Of a stretch of 64,000 nt of DNA, positions 36,911 to 45,187 are shown in pieces. The translations under genes were made by a program, and so were the position numbers. Each line of letters starts with the position of its first letter. Within the stretch, counting starts at the first letter, position 1. The stretch comes from Parabacteroides sp. PH5-46 (GTDB lineage: Bacteria > Bacteroidota > Bacteroidia > Bacteroidales > Tannerellaceae), in the NCBI RefSeq assembly GCF_029892785.1, contig NZ_JARXXA010000003.1, positions 248,001-312,000 of the forward strand, given 5' to 3'. The notes beneath the pieces were generated by a model. It did no database searches, had not been told where the DNA came from, and worked only from the letters and a program-made list of their open reading frames with translations.

Positions 36911-39175
36911 ATGCAACTAAAAGCAGCTTTGGCAGGTATTGGCTTGGCTTTATTCATGCAATCGTGCATGCAGGGAGGAACTTCTTCCGATAAAGAAGCT
37001 GTAGATTATGTGAATACGCGTATCGGGAATATTAGTCATATGCTGATGCCCACGTATCCTACGGTGCAGCTGCCTAATAGTATGATGCGTGTTTTCCCTA
37101 CGCGTCAGGATTATGCGGTAGACCGGCTGAATGGCCTTCCTATGATGGTAACTAACCATCGCAGACAAGCCGGATTGAACCTGATCCCGTATCAGGGAGA
37201 CGAAAGCGGTATCAAAAAAGGTATAACCCTAAGTTACGATAGGGAGCAGATCAGTCCGTATCGCTACCGGGTGTATCTGGATGAGTTGAATGTGGCAGTA
37301 GATTATGCCCCTTCTCATCAGAGCGCAGTTTATCATCTAACGTTTGAAAATAGCGGAGCGCCTTACCTGCTCTTTTCGTGCAATAATATAGGGCGCTTTG
37401 ATAGTGAAGGCAATGTAATTAGCGGCTTTCAGCGGCTCAATGACAAAGCTACCTTGTATTTTTACGCAGAGACAGACGTTACTCCGGTAAAAGCCGGAGT
37501 AGCGGGTGCCGAATTGGAGGACAGTAATTACGGAACAGTCAGAGGTCATAACCCTGTACTGGCTCTGGGATATCCGGAAGGTACACCGCGTGTGGCTATG
37601 CGTTATGGCGTTTCCTATATCAGCACCGAGCAGGCCAAAAAGAACCTGGAACGTGAAATTGCAGGCTTTGAGGTGGATCCGGTTGCCAAGGCCGGGCGTG
37701 TCAAGTGGAACGAAGCGCTAGGAAAAATAAAGGTGAAAGGAGGAACGGAAGACGAGAAAACGGTCTTTTATACCTCTTTGTATCGTTGTTTTGAACGTCC
37801 CGTTTGTATAAGCGAAGACGGCAAGTATTATAGCGCCTACGACGGGAAGGTGCACGACGACAATGGGCGTGCCTTCTATGTTGACGATTGGATTTGGGAT
37901 ACCTACCGTGCCACTCATCCGCTCAGGGTTTTGATCGATCAGGAATTGGAAAGCGATGTTATCCAGTCTTACCTGTTAATGGCTGAACAGAAGGGGAACA
38001 ATTGGTTGCCAACCTTCCCGGAAGTAACTGGTGATGCGCATTGTATGAATTCCAATCATGGAGTGGCAATGATAATAGATGCCTACAAAAAAGGATTGCG
38101 CGGCTTTGAACTGGAAAAAGCCTACGAAGCATGCAAAGCAGCTCTTGAAAGCAAATCACTGATCCCCTGGGTAGAAATACCGGCAGGAGAACTAGATGTT
38201 TTCTACAAGGAGAAAGGCTATTTCCCGGCCTTACGCCCCGGAGAAGCCGAAACGGTTAAAGGAGTACATTCCTGGGAGAAGCGTCAGCCGATTGCAGTAA
38301 CCTTGGGGACGGCTTACGACCATTGGTGTCTGTCCTTAATTGCTCGCGAATTAGGTAAGACAGAAGAGGCTGATTACTATCTGCGTACCTCGTACAACTA
38401 CCGGAATGTTTTTAATTCGGAAACAGGCTTTTTTCATCCGAAAGATGCCAACGGAAACTTCATAGAAAACATTGATTACCGGATCTCAGGCGGTCCGGGT
38501 GCACGTGAGTATTACGATGAAAACAATGCCTATATCTACCGTTGGGACGTGCAGCATAATATTGGCGACCTGATATCATTGACAGGTGGTAAGCAGGCAT
38601 TTATCGACGGCTTGGAAGATATGTTTAATACGCCTTACGGTATGCCTCGCTGGGAGTTCTACAATACATTGCCCGATCATACAGGAAATGTAGGTATGTT
38701 CTCTATGGCCAACGAGCCCTGCTTACATATCCCATATCTGTACAACTACGCCGGGCAGCCGTGGAAGACACAAAAACGTATCCGCACATTGCTTGATCAA
38801 TGGTTCCGCAACGACCTGATGGGTGTTCCCGGTGACGAAGACGGCGGAGGCATGACTGCCTTTGTAGTATTCAGCCAGATGGGATTCTATCCGGTTACGC
38901 CAGGTTCGCCCACATATAATATAGGTAGCCCCTCGTTTCCGTATGTAAAAGTGGATTTGGGTAATGGAAAATCTTTCGAGATCAAAGCAAACAATGCTTC
39001 GCCGGAAAATAAATACATCCAGTCTGCCAAGCTGAACGGAAAGACATTAAACCAAGCTTGGTTTGGTCATAACGAGTTGGCAAACGGAGGCACCCTGGAA
39101 CTTGAAATGGGCCCCATAGCCAACAAGGAATGGGGAAAAGAAACACCTCCTCCTTCGGCCGAATCTATTGATTAG
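36911..39175 (+). CDS. GH92 family alpha-mannosidase, putative lipoprotein, canonical acid Glu
   Basis: A 754-residue GH92 enzyme. The start MQLKAALAG at 36911 is preferred to the frame-extending ATG at 36887, because it gives a lipoprotein signal (GLALFMQSC, Cys19) and lies 4 nt after the preceding stop. Typical segments are DYVNTRIGN, DWIWDTYRATHPL, PGDEDGGGMTAFVVFSQMGFYPV and MANEPCLHIPYLYN. The NEP loop keeps Glu602, the expected general acid, in contrast to Gln611 in the gene upstream. Both would act on mannosides delivered to or bound at the cell surface. The stop codon runs straight into palindromic array E. Confidence 0.94.
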   Translation: MQLKAALAGIGLALFMQSCMQGGTSSDKEAVDYVNTRIGNISHMLMPTYPTVQLPNSMMRVFPTRQDYAVDRLNGLPMMVTNHRRQAGLNLIPYQGDESGIKKGITLSYDREQISPYRYRVYLDELNVAVDYAPSHQSAVYHLTFENSGAPYLLFSCNNIGRFDSEGNVISGFQRLNDKATLYFYAETDVTPVKAGVAGAELEDSNYGTVRGHNPVLALGYPEGTPRVAMRYGVSYISTEQAKKNLEREIAGFEVDPVAKAGRVKWNEALGKIKVKGGTEDEKTVFYTSLYRCFERPVCISEDGKYYSAYDGKVHDDNGRAFYVDDWIWDTYRATHPLRVLIDQELESDVIQSYLLMAEQKGNNWLPTFPEVTGDAHCMNSNHGVAMIIDAYKKGLRGFELEKAYEACKAALESKSLIPWVEIPAGELDVFYKEKGYFPALRPGEAETVKGVHSWEKRQPIAVTLGTAYDHWCLSLIARELGKTEEADYYLRTSYNYRNVFNSETGFFHPKDANGNFIENIDYRISGGPGAREYYDENNAYIYRWDVQHNIGDLISLTGGKQAFIDGLEDMFNTPYGMPRWEFYNTLPDHTGNVGMFSMANEPCLHIPYLYNYAGQPWKTQKRIRTLLDQWFRNDLMGVPGDEDGGGMTAFVVFSQMGFYPVTPGSPTYNIGSPSFPYVKVDLGNGKSFEIKANNASPENKYIQSAKLNGKTLNQAWFGHNELANGGTLELEMGPIANKEWGKETPPPSAESID

Positions 39176-39259
39176 TGAGCATTTATAGGACGTGAGCAAA
39201 TATAAATAGCTCACGAGGTATTTATTTTTACTCACGAGACAAAATAAATAGGAGGTAAG
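39175..39259. repeat. array E: alternating ~10.5-nt words with 21-bp period
   Basis: Four 8-mers (GACGTGAG, CTCACGAG, CTCACGAG, GAGGTAAG) recur every 21 nt, starting at 39189, 39210, 39231 and 39252, separated by 13-nt AT-rich spacers of related sequence. Read outward the half-words are like TGAGCAAATA, TGAGCTATTT, CGAGGTATTT, TGAGTAAAAA and CGAGACAAAA, alternating in strand. A shortened copy (TGAGCATTTA) begins at the GH92 stop codon. The pattern is looser than in arrays A-C. Confidence 0.75.
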
Positions 39260-39281
39260 CGTGCAACGTTTACCTCCTATT
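39247..39281 (+). terminator. strong hairpin closing array E
   Basis: A 16-bp stem (AATAGGAGGTAAGCGT with ACGTTTACCTCCTATT, one G.U) encloses a 3-nt loop. Only a short T stretch follows, so it may be a weak terminator, an mRNA 3'-end stabiliser, or part of the array. Confidence 0.6.
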
Positions 39282-39319
39282 GTTCGTAATAATATGTAGA
39301 AACAAAAAATATAGAGATC

Positions 39320-40156
39320 ATGAATAAGAAAAATTACTTTTTAATTGTTTGTGTTTTTTTGCTTACCGCTACATATTCATCTGTTTATGCGGCTAAGGAA
39401 AAAGGGAACGGGATATTAGTTACTAAAGAAATACAAGTAGACGATTTCAACAGTATACGGATGGGTCCCGGAATAGAATGTAACAGTAAGTTTTTCAACA
39501 GAAGCTCGTACGAGAATCCGGTATTTAATTATGAGCAATCTTCCGGCAAAGCTACTTTATCCATCACGATTGACGAGAATCTGTTTCCCTTGCTGAAGAT
39601 AAATACATCGGGCAATGAATTATCTATTGAAACTTCAAGAGGGACATCTATAAACCCCAGTAAATTAGAAATAAAAGGCTCTTCAAAAAACCTTCGGAAG
39701 GTATCTGTTTCCGGTTGTGTGGATTTGGTTTTTACAAATAAGTTTGAGGCAGATCTGCTGAATATTCAGATAAGTGGAGCCTGTGACGTAAGAATGAATA
39801 AGCAGGCACGTATCGGACAATTAGAGATACGTATCAGCGGCGCCGGCGATCTGGTGGCAGATAATCTTGTATGTAAGGAAGTAGATATAAATGTAAGTGG
39901 CGCCGGGGATATAACCATGAAAGGTGAAGCAGACAATGCCCAATTCACCGTAACAGGTGCCGGAGATATTAAAGCATACGATTTTATAGTAAAAGACCTG
40001 GTATGTAGAGTGTCCGGAAGCGGAGATGTAAAAGCAAATGCCAGCGGCACCTTGGATGCATCCGTATCCGGAACGGGCGACATCTTGTATAAAGGTTCAG
40101 CCAGAGCTAATACGCGTATCACAGGCTTTGGAGATATCCGGAAAATGGGCGACTGA
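39320..40156 (+). CDS. DUF2807 (head GIN domain) secreted protein
   Basis: A 278-residue protein with a signal peptide (KNYFLIVCVFLLTATYSSVYA). The mature part is a repetitive right-handed beta-helix of the putative auto-transporter adhesin, head GIN family: short turns with SGAGD, SGSGD and SGTGD recur about every 18-20 residues from about 150 to 265. Function is unknown. It lies 144 nt downstream of the second GH92 gene after array E and its hairpin, so it may be separately transcribed. Confidence 0.88.
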   Translation: MNKKNYFLIVCVFLLTATYSSVYAAKEKGNGILVTKEIQVDDFNSIRMGPGIECNSKFFNRSSYENPVFNYEQSSGKATLSITIDENLFPLLKINTSGNELSIETSRGTSINPSKLEIKGSSKNLRKVSVSGCVDLVFTNKFEADLLNIQISGACDVRMNKQARIGQLEIRISGAGDLVADNLVCKEVDINVSGAGDITMKGEADNAQFTVTGAGDIKAYDFIVKDLVCRVSGSGDVKANASGTLDASVSGTGDILYKGSARANTRITGFGDIRKMGD

Positions 40157-40209
40157 TCCTCCCGAAAATCCTTTTCATATTTTCCTAGCGTATATATGGA
40201 ATATTTGTT

Positions 40210-40217
40210 TATTTTTG
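40210..40217 (+). promoter_or_regulatory. possible -7 box for rfbA
   Basis: TATTTTTG matches the Bacteroidetes TAnnTTTG box and lies 47 nt before the rfbA ATG. A convincing -33 TTG at the usual 19-nt distance is not present. Confidence 0.35.
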
Positions 40218-40264
40218 TTCGATTTTAATAAGTAAACAGATATAAACTATACGATAAATAAAAT

Positions 40265-41146
40265 ATGAAAGGGATTGTTCTTGCAGGTGGTTCGGGAACC
40301 CGCCTATATCCGATCACACGAGGCATATCAAAGCAATTATTGCCTATTTATGATAAACCGATGGTGTATTATCCCGTGTCGGTTTTAATGCTGGCAGGTA
40401 TTCGGGATATCCTGATTATTTCAACTCCGCAGGATTTACCTGGTTTTAAACGACTGCTGGGAGATGGCTCCGACCTGGGCGTAAGGTTCGAGTATGCAGA
40501 ACAACCTTCTCCCGACGGATTGGCTCAGGCCTTTATTATCGGAGCAGATTTTATCGGTGACGATTCGGCATGCTTGGTATTAGGAGATAATATCTTTTAC
40601 GGGCAGAGTTTTACCGCTATGCTGAAAGATGCCGTTCAGACAGCTGAAGAAGACAAAAAAGCCACTGTTTTTGGTTATTACGTGAATGATCCGGAGCGTT
40701 ATGGAGTGGCTGAATTTGATGCTACAGGCAATGTGTTGAGCATTGAAGAAAAACCACAATCCCCCAAATCCAACTATGCAGTAGTAGGTCTTTATTTCTA
40801 TCCCAACAAAGTAATAGAAGTAGCCAAACGAATAAAGCCTTCCCCCAGAGGCGAACTGGAAATAACAACTGTTAACCAGGAATTTCTGAAAGACAAAGAA
40901 TTGAAAGTAAAACTGCTGGGTCGCGGTTTTGCCTGGCTTGATACCGGTACACATGATTCGCTGTCGGAAGCCTCTACTTTCGTAGAAGTAATAGAGAAAA
41001 GACAAGGCCTGAAAATCGCCTGTCTGGAAGAAATAGCCTACAGAAATAAATGGATTACAGATGAAAAACTAACAAAATTAATCGTTCCGATGTCAAAAAA
41101 TCAATATGGGCAATATCTTAATAAATTGTTGACTAAAAAAGAGTAA
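40265..41146 (+). CDS. rfbA: glucose-1-phosphate thymidylyltransferase
   Basis: First step of dTDP-rhamnose synthesis: glucose-1-phosphate + dTTP to dTDP-glucose. The 293-residue protein begins [36 protein letters not shown] (split here as nucleotide-binding loop and Lys region, residues 2-36) and contains [41 protein letters not shown] and [13 protein letters not shown], all diagnostic of RmlA. It stands alone, 34 kb from rfbB/rfbC, and upstream of an OmpA-like gene. Confidence 0.97.
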   Translation: MKGIVLAGGSGTRLYPITRGISKQLLPIYDKPMVYYPVSVLMLAGIRDILIISTPQDLPGFKRLLGDGSDLGVRFEYAEQPSPDGLAQAFIIGADFIGDDSACLVLGDNIFYGQSFTAMLKDAVQTAEEDKKATVFGYYVNDPERYGVAEFDATGNVLSIEEKPQSPKSNYAVVGLYFYPNKVIEVAKRIKPSPRGELEITTVNQEFLKDKELKVKLLGRGFAWLDTGTHDSLSEASTFVEVIEKRQGLKIACLEEIAYRNKWITDEKLTKLIVPMSKNQYGQYLNKLLTKKE

Positions 41147-41451
41147 CAGTACATAATGAACCAATTTATTAACGATTGAGCCTATTAATTTATAATGTTA
41201 AAAAACTATTTTTGAAAACGATTTTGACTTTTAACTGTTATATAAAAGAATAGCGATTTGAGAGCTTGACTGGTAATGCCGAAAAGATACAATTTTTTAT
41301 ATAAAAGGTATTGAAGTCGTTTTGATTTAAATTTAGATTAGGCTAAACATTTTAAAGATTTTACTTGTTATAATGGAAAAAAGAGTTAATTTTGCCTCAA
41401 GTTTAGCCGTTCTAATAAAGAAATATTAGGTGAAATGATTGTTTAATTAAA
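41147..41451. other. intergenic region rfbA / ompA-like gene
   Basis: This 305-bp AT-rich region holds the good promoter at 41375-41404 and a leader of about 50 nt. The first 220 bases show no gene, clear terminator or repeat. Confidence 0.7.
41375..41404 (+). promoter_or_regulatory. Bacteroidetes housekeeping promoter of the OmpA-like gene
   Basis: TTG at 41375-41377, a 19-nt spacer, and TAATTTTG at 41397-41404 match the -33/-7 consensus (TTG-N19-TAnnTTTG) closely. This is the best promoter match in the window. Confidence 0.68.
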
Positions 41452-41463
41452 ATGTTGATGAAT

Positions 41464-42618
41464 ATGAAAACAAAATTTTTGACTTTAGCGTTGTTATCAT
41501 GCTTTGTTATTTCTGTTTCCGCGCAGGAATATCAACCGCAGATTGGTTTCAGCACTGAAACTGGAGCTAAAACCAACTTCAAAAAGAACAAATTTGGAGA
41601 TAACTGGTTTATCTCACTGGCTGGTGCCGGAACAATGTTTTTTGGGGATGATAATAATGATGCGGATTTTATTGACCGTGTTACTATTGTTCCTCAGATT
41701 TCAGTAGGAAAATGGTTTAATCCTTATTTCGCAATGCGTGTTCAAGGAACAGGCGGCGCTTTACATGGTTATGAAAACAGAGGCGGATCTGGTCTGTATA
41801 TGCAGCACAATTATTTTGCCGGAGGTCATTTGGACTTTATGTGGGATATCACTAACTATTGGGCTCCTTACCGTGAGTCTAAAGTATTCCGCTTTATTCC
41901 TTGGATCGGTTTGGGTTATTCTCAACGCTGGAGCAAAGATGAGCAAAACATCCCAAGAACAGAATCTCCTACAGTAAACGCAGGTATCTTGACAGCTTTC
42001 CGTTTAGGAAAACGTGTAGATCTTAATGTGGAAGTTCAAGGAATGCTTTTGAACGAAGATTACAACCGCGTTTATAAGAGAAAACTTTCTGATGGTATCG
42101 TTCAGGTGTCTGCTGGTTTGACATTCAAACTGGGTAAAACAGACTTCGAAGTTATCGAACCTATGGATTATGCATTGTTGAATGACTTGAACAGTCAGAT
42201 CAACTCACTTCGTGCAGAAAACGAAGAATTGGGCAAACGTCCGAAATCTTGTCCTGATTGTCCTGAAGTAGTTCCTACAAAGATTGTGAACAACTATGCT
42301 GAAAATGTAGTTTACTTCCGTCTTAACAGTTCTAAGGTTGACAAGAATCAGCAAATTAATATCTACAATACTGCAGAATTTGTAAAAGAAAACAATCTGC
42401 CTGTAAGAGTTATAGGTTATGCTGATAAAGGTACCGGTACTTCTTCTTACAACATGGGTCTTTCTGAAAAACGTGCGAAAGCCGTAGCTAAAGAATTGAT
42501 CGAAAAATACGGTATCAACTCTAACCAGATTTCTATTGAGTATAAAGGTTCTGACGAACAACCATACAAAGAAAATAACTGGAACCGTGTAGTTATTATG
42601 ACTGCTGAAGGTAAATAA
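41464..42618 (+). CDS. OmpA family outer membrane porin/peptidoglycan anchor
   Basis: Major outer membrane protein of about 384 residues. The start is set at the third of three in-frame ATGs (41452, 41458, 41464), which gives a clean signal peptide, MKTKFLTLALLSCFVISVSA, cut before QEYQPQ. An N-terminal beta-barrel (about 25-235, WFISLAGAGTMFFGDD, WIGLGYSQRW) is followed by a short coiled coil (DLNSQINSLRAENEELG), a CPDCPE linker, and the peptidoglycan-binding OmpA domain (VVYFRLNSSKVDKNQ, VIGYADKGTGTSSYNMGLSEKRAKAV). It has a strong promoter and its own terminator, consistent with high monocistronic expression. Confidence 0.95.
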   Translation: MKTKFLTLALLSCFVISVSAQEYQPQIGFSTETGAKTNFKKNKFGDNWFISLAGAGTMFFGDDNNDADFIDRVTIVPQISVGKWFNPYFAMRVQGTGGALHGYENRGGSGLYMQHNYFAGGHLDFMWDITNYWAPYRESKVFRFIPWIGLGYSQRWSKDEQNIPRTESPTVNAGILTAFRLGKRVDLNVEVQGMLLNEDYNRVYKRKLSDGIVQVSAGLTFKLGKTDFEVIEPMDYALLNDLNSQINSLRAENEELGKRPKSCPDCPEVVPTKIVNNYAENVVYFRLNSSKVDKNQQINIYNTAEFVKENNLPVRVIGYADKGTGTSSYNMGLSEKRAKAVAKELIEKYGINSNQISIEYKGSDEQPYKENNWNRVVIMTAEGK

Positions 42619-42636
42619 AAACATATACCCTATATT

Positions 42637-42669
42637 AAAAGACTGCAATTCTGTTGCAGTCTTTTTTTT
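42637..42669 (+). terminator. terminator of the OmpA-like gene
   Basis: AAAAGACTGCAA and TTGCAGTC form a perfect stem around TTCTG, followed by T8. Confidence 0.92.
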
Positions 42670-42685
42670 GCTCAAAAATATTACT

Positions 42686-42693
42686 TATTTTTG
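42686..42693 (+). promoter_or_regulatory. possible -7 box 10 nt before the sugar transferase start
   Basis: TATTTTTG fits TAnnTTTG and ends 10 nt before the ATG at 42704. The T-run of the preceding terminator may serve as the -33 element. Confidence 0.42.
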
Positions 42694-42703
42694 TGGCGTT
42701 TAA

Positions 42704-44107
42704 ATGAGCATGGAATTAATAAAGAAACGCGGAGACTTGATCCAATGGTTGGTTGGGGTGGGAGATTTAATTGTTTTAAATCTTTTGTTCTTTGCAGTAT
42801 ACGTAGGATTGGGTGATTATTATCTCTCTTCCATTACACCTAAAATGAGAGAAATAGTACTTCTGCTTAATTTCTGCTATTTCTTTGCTCTTTATTTTGT
42901 CCCGATCCAATTACATCTCTCTGTTGTATTTTTGGATAAGATCGTACAACGTGCGATTGTACTGATCACTTTCTTTATTTTTCTCTTCGCTACCTGCCTG
43001 GTGTTTCTTAATGTTGGAGATACATTGGCTACTTTCCTGCTAGTTTATTACGGTGTAACATTGGTTGTGTTTTCACTCTGGCGTGTTATTGTACGTGTTA
43101 TATTGAAAATGTATCGCCGGAAAGGCTATAACTTTAAACAGGTTATTATTATCGGAGCCGGTAAGAACGGTATGGAGTTGTATCGTTTGATGAAGGATGA
43201 ACTGGCTTATGGCTTTATTGTTGTTGGTTTTTTTGATGATAACGAGGCCTTAAAAGAGGTACTTCCTAATTATATCGGCAAGACAGATGAAGTATATGAC
43301 TTTGTAGGCAAGCATGATATAGATGAAATATATTGTACTCTGCCGGGAACACAGGATGAAAAGATGCTGAAACTCCTGAACTTTTCGGAAAAAAACATGA
43401 TACGGTTTTATATCGTACCGGAATTTTACAGGAATGTGAAGAAGAGTCTGGTGATGGACATGATGGAATCTATCCCTTTATTATCCGTCAGAAGAGAACC
43501 TCTTCAGTCTGCATATAATCGTGCACTTAAGCGGAGCTTTGATATTGTATTCTCTTCGATTGTTCTGGTTACGGTTTATCCTGTTTTATATGTGATTTTG
43601 GGAATACTTATAAAGATAAGCTCTCCCGGACCTGTTTTCTTTAAGCAAAAGCGAACTGGTATTTATGGGCAGGAGTTTGAATGTTATAAGTTCCGGACGA
43701 TGAGAGTTAATCCGGATGCGGATACCATGCAGGCGCTTAAGGATGATCCGCGCAAAACACGTTTGGGAGACTTCCTCAGAAAAACAAACCTGGATGAATT
43801 TCCTCAATTCATAAATGTATTAAAAGGAGATATGTCGGTAGTAGGCCCTCGTCCTCACATGCTTAAACATACGGAACAGTATTCAGCACTTATCGATAAA
43901 TACATGGTTCGACACTTGGTTAAACCCGGAGTAACGGGATGGGCGCAAGTAACAGGCTACAGAGGTGAGACCAAAACCTTAGAGCAAATGGAAGGACGTG
44001 TAAAAAGAGATGTATGGTATATTGAAAACTGGTCGTTTGTTTTAGATCTGAAAATCATTGTTGTAACCATCCTTAATATGTTTAAAGGTGAAAGAAACGC
44101 CTATTAA
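42704..44107 (+). CDS. undecaprenyl-phosphate glucose/galactose phosphotransferase (WbaP/WcaJ-type)
   Basis: A 467-residue polyisoprenyl-phosphate hexose-1-phosphate transferase that starts assembly of an exopolysaccharide or capsule repeat at the inner membrane. Four to five N-terminal helices (about 15-125) lead to a Rossmann-like CoA-binding domain (VIIIGAGKNGMELYRLM, about 145-240), then a hydrophobic segment and the catalytic bacterial sugar-transferase domain: KRSFDIVFSSI, SSPGPVFFKQKRTG, CYKFRTMRVN, RKTNLDEFPQFINVLKGDMSVVGPRP (two parts), and KPGVTGWAQVTGYRGET. No capsule genes adjoin it here, so the glycan served is unknown. Confidence 0.93.
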   Translation: MSMELIKKRGDLIQWLVGVGDLIVLNLLFFAVYVGLGDYYLSSITPKMREIVLLLNFCYFFALYFVPIQLHLSVVFLDKIVQRAIVLITFFIFLFATCLVFLNVGDTLATFLLVYYGVTLVVFSLWRVIVRVILKMYRRKGYNFKQVIIIGAGKNGMELYRLMKDELAYGFIVVGFFDDNEALKEVLPNYIGKTDEVYDFVGKHDIDEIYCTLPGTQDEKMLKLLNFSEKNMIRFYIVPEFYRNVKKSLVMDMMESIPLLSVRREPLQSAYNRALKRSFDIVFSSIVLVTVYPVLYVILGILIKISSPGPVFFKQKRTGIYGQEFECYKFRTMRVNPDADTMQALKDDPRKTRLGDFLRKTNLDEFPQFINVLKGDMSVVGPRPHMLKHTEQYSALIDKYMVRHLVKPGVTGWAQVTGYRGETKTLEQMEGRVKRDVWYIENWSFVLDLKIIVVTILNMFKGERNAY

Positions 44108-44164
44108 TTCTTAAATAATTGCACACTTTTCTCCTGTTTGTGTAATCCTAATTCTTTTTTATAT

Positions 44165-44172
44165 TATATTTG
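44165..44172 (+). promoter_or_regulatory. possible -7 box 6 nt before ruvX
   Basis: TATATTTG fits TAnnTTTG exactly and ends 6 nt before the ruvX ATG, so transcription from it would give an almost leaderless mRNA. Confidence 0.45.
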
Positions 44173-44178
44173 TAGCCA

Positions 44179-44604
44179 ATGGGAAGGATTATAGCCATAG
44201 ATTATGGACGAAAACGTTCCGGGCTTGCTGTCACGGATACATTACAATTGATAGCAACCGGACTTACTACAGTTCCGAGTGGAGAACTCGTGAAGTTTTT
44301 AACTGATTATGTATCCCGCGAAGCTGTCGAACTGTTTGTGGTAGGACTTCCCAAGCAAATGAACAATGAAGAATCTGAGAATATGAAGTATGTAGAAGCT
44401 TTTGTTACTCACCTTAAGCGTACAATTCCCAATATTCCGGTTCAGTATTATGACGAACGTTTTACATCTGTTTTGGCGCAGAGAGCAATGATTGATGGTG
44501 GACTAAAAAAGAAGAAGAGACAAGATAAGGCATTGGTAGATGAGATAAGTGCTGTTATTATATTACAATCCTATTTAGAAAATAAGAAAATAAATCAATT
44601 ATAA
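44179..44604 (+). CDS. ruvX: Holliday junction resolvase-like protein RuvX (YqgF)
   Basis: A 141-residue RNase H-fold protein; homologues act in pre-16S rRNA 5' maturation and were proposed as Holliday resolvases. N-terminal [17 protein letters not shown] holds the first catalytic Asp, [17 protein letters not shown] the second motif, and [14 protein letters not shown] the third; [13 protein letters not shown] closes the fold. It lies 4 nt upstream of def, and the pair is likely co-transcribed. Confidence 0.94.
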   Translation: MGRIIAIDYGRKRSGLAVTDTLQLIATGLTTVPSGELVKFLTDYVSREAVELFVVGLPKQMNNEESENMKYVEAFVTHLKRTIPNIPVQYYDERFTSVLAQRAMIDGGLKKKKRQDKALVDEISAVIILQSYLENKKINQL

Positions 44605-44608
44605 TTTT

Positions 44609-45166
44609 ATGATATTACCTATATATTTATACGGGCAAGCCGTATTGAGAAAGGAAACGGAAGAAGTGCCTAAAGACTACTCAGGATTGAAGGAGTTGGT
44701 AGCAAATATGTTTGAAACCATGTATCACGCAGACGGTGTTGGGCTGGCTGCACCACAGGTAGGTTTGTCTATCCGTTTATTTGTTGTTGATGGTGATGTA
44801 ATGGGAGATGATTTTCCTGAATGTAGAGGCTTTAAACGTGCGATGATTAATCCGGTTATTGTAGAACGCAGTGAAGAAGAAATCGCATTGGAAGAAGGCT
44901 GCCTGAGTATTCCGGGCATTCATGAGAAGGTATCCCGTCCGGCAAAAATACGCATAAAGTATATGGATGAAGATTTTGTAGAACATGAAGAAACCATTGA
45001 TGGTTTCGCAGCCCGTATTGTGCAACATGAGTATGAGCATCTGGAGGGACACGTGTTTATCGACAATATTTCTCCCATCCGTAAACAGCTCAATAAAGGC
45101 AAGTTGAATACTATTATAAAAGGTACAGCAAATTGTTCCTACAGAGTAAAAGCTGTAGGGAAATGA
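44609..45166 (+). CDS. def: peptide deformylase
   Basis: Removes the N-formyl group from nascent proteins. The 185-residue protein has all three metal-site motifs: [18 protein letters not shown] (metal Cys) and QHEYEHLEG (two metal His and catalytic Glu). It follows ruvX by 4 nt and precedes the carboxyltransferase gene by 21 nt, so the three may form one operon. Confidence 0.97.
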   Translation: MILPIYLYGQAVLRKETEEVPKDYSGLKELVANMFETMYHADGVGLAAPQVGLSIRLFVVDGDVMGDDFPECRGFKRAMINPVIVERSEEEIALEEGCLSIPGIHEKVSRPAKIRIKYMDEDFVEHEETIDGFAARIVQHEYEHLEGHVFIDNISPIRKQLNKGKLNTIIKGTANCSYRVKAVGK

Positions 45167-45187
45167 TAATCCTATAAATCAATCATT

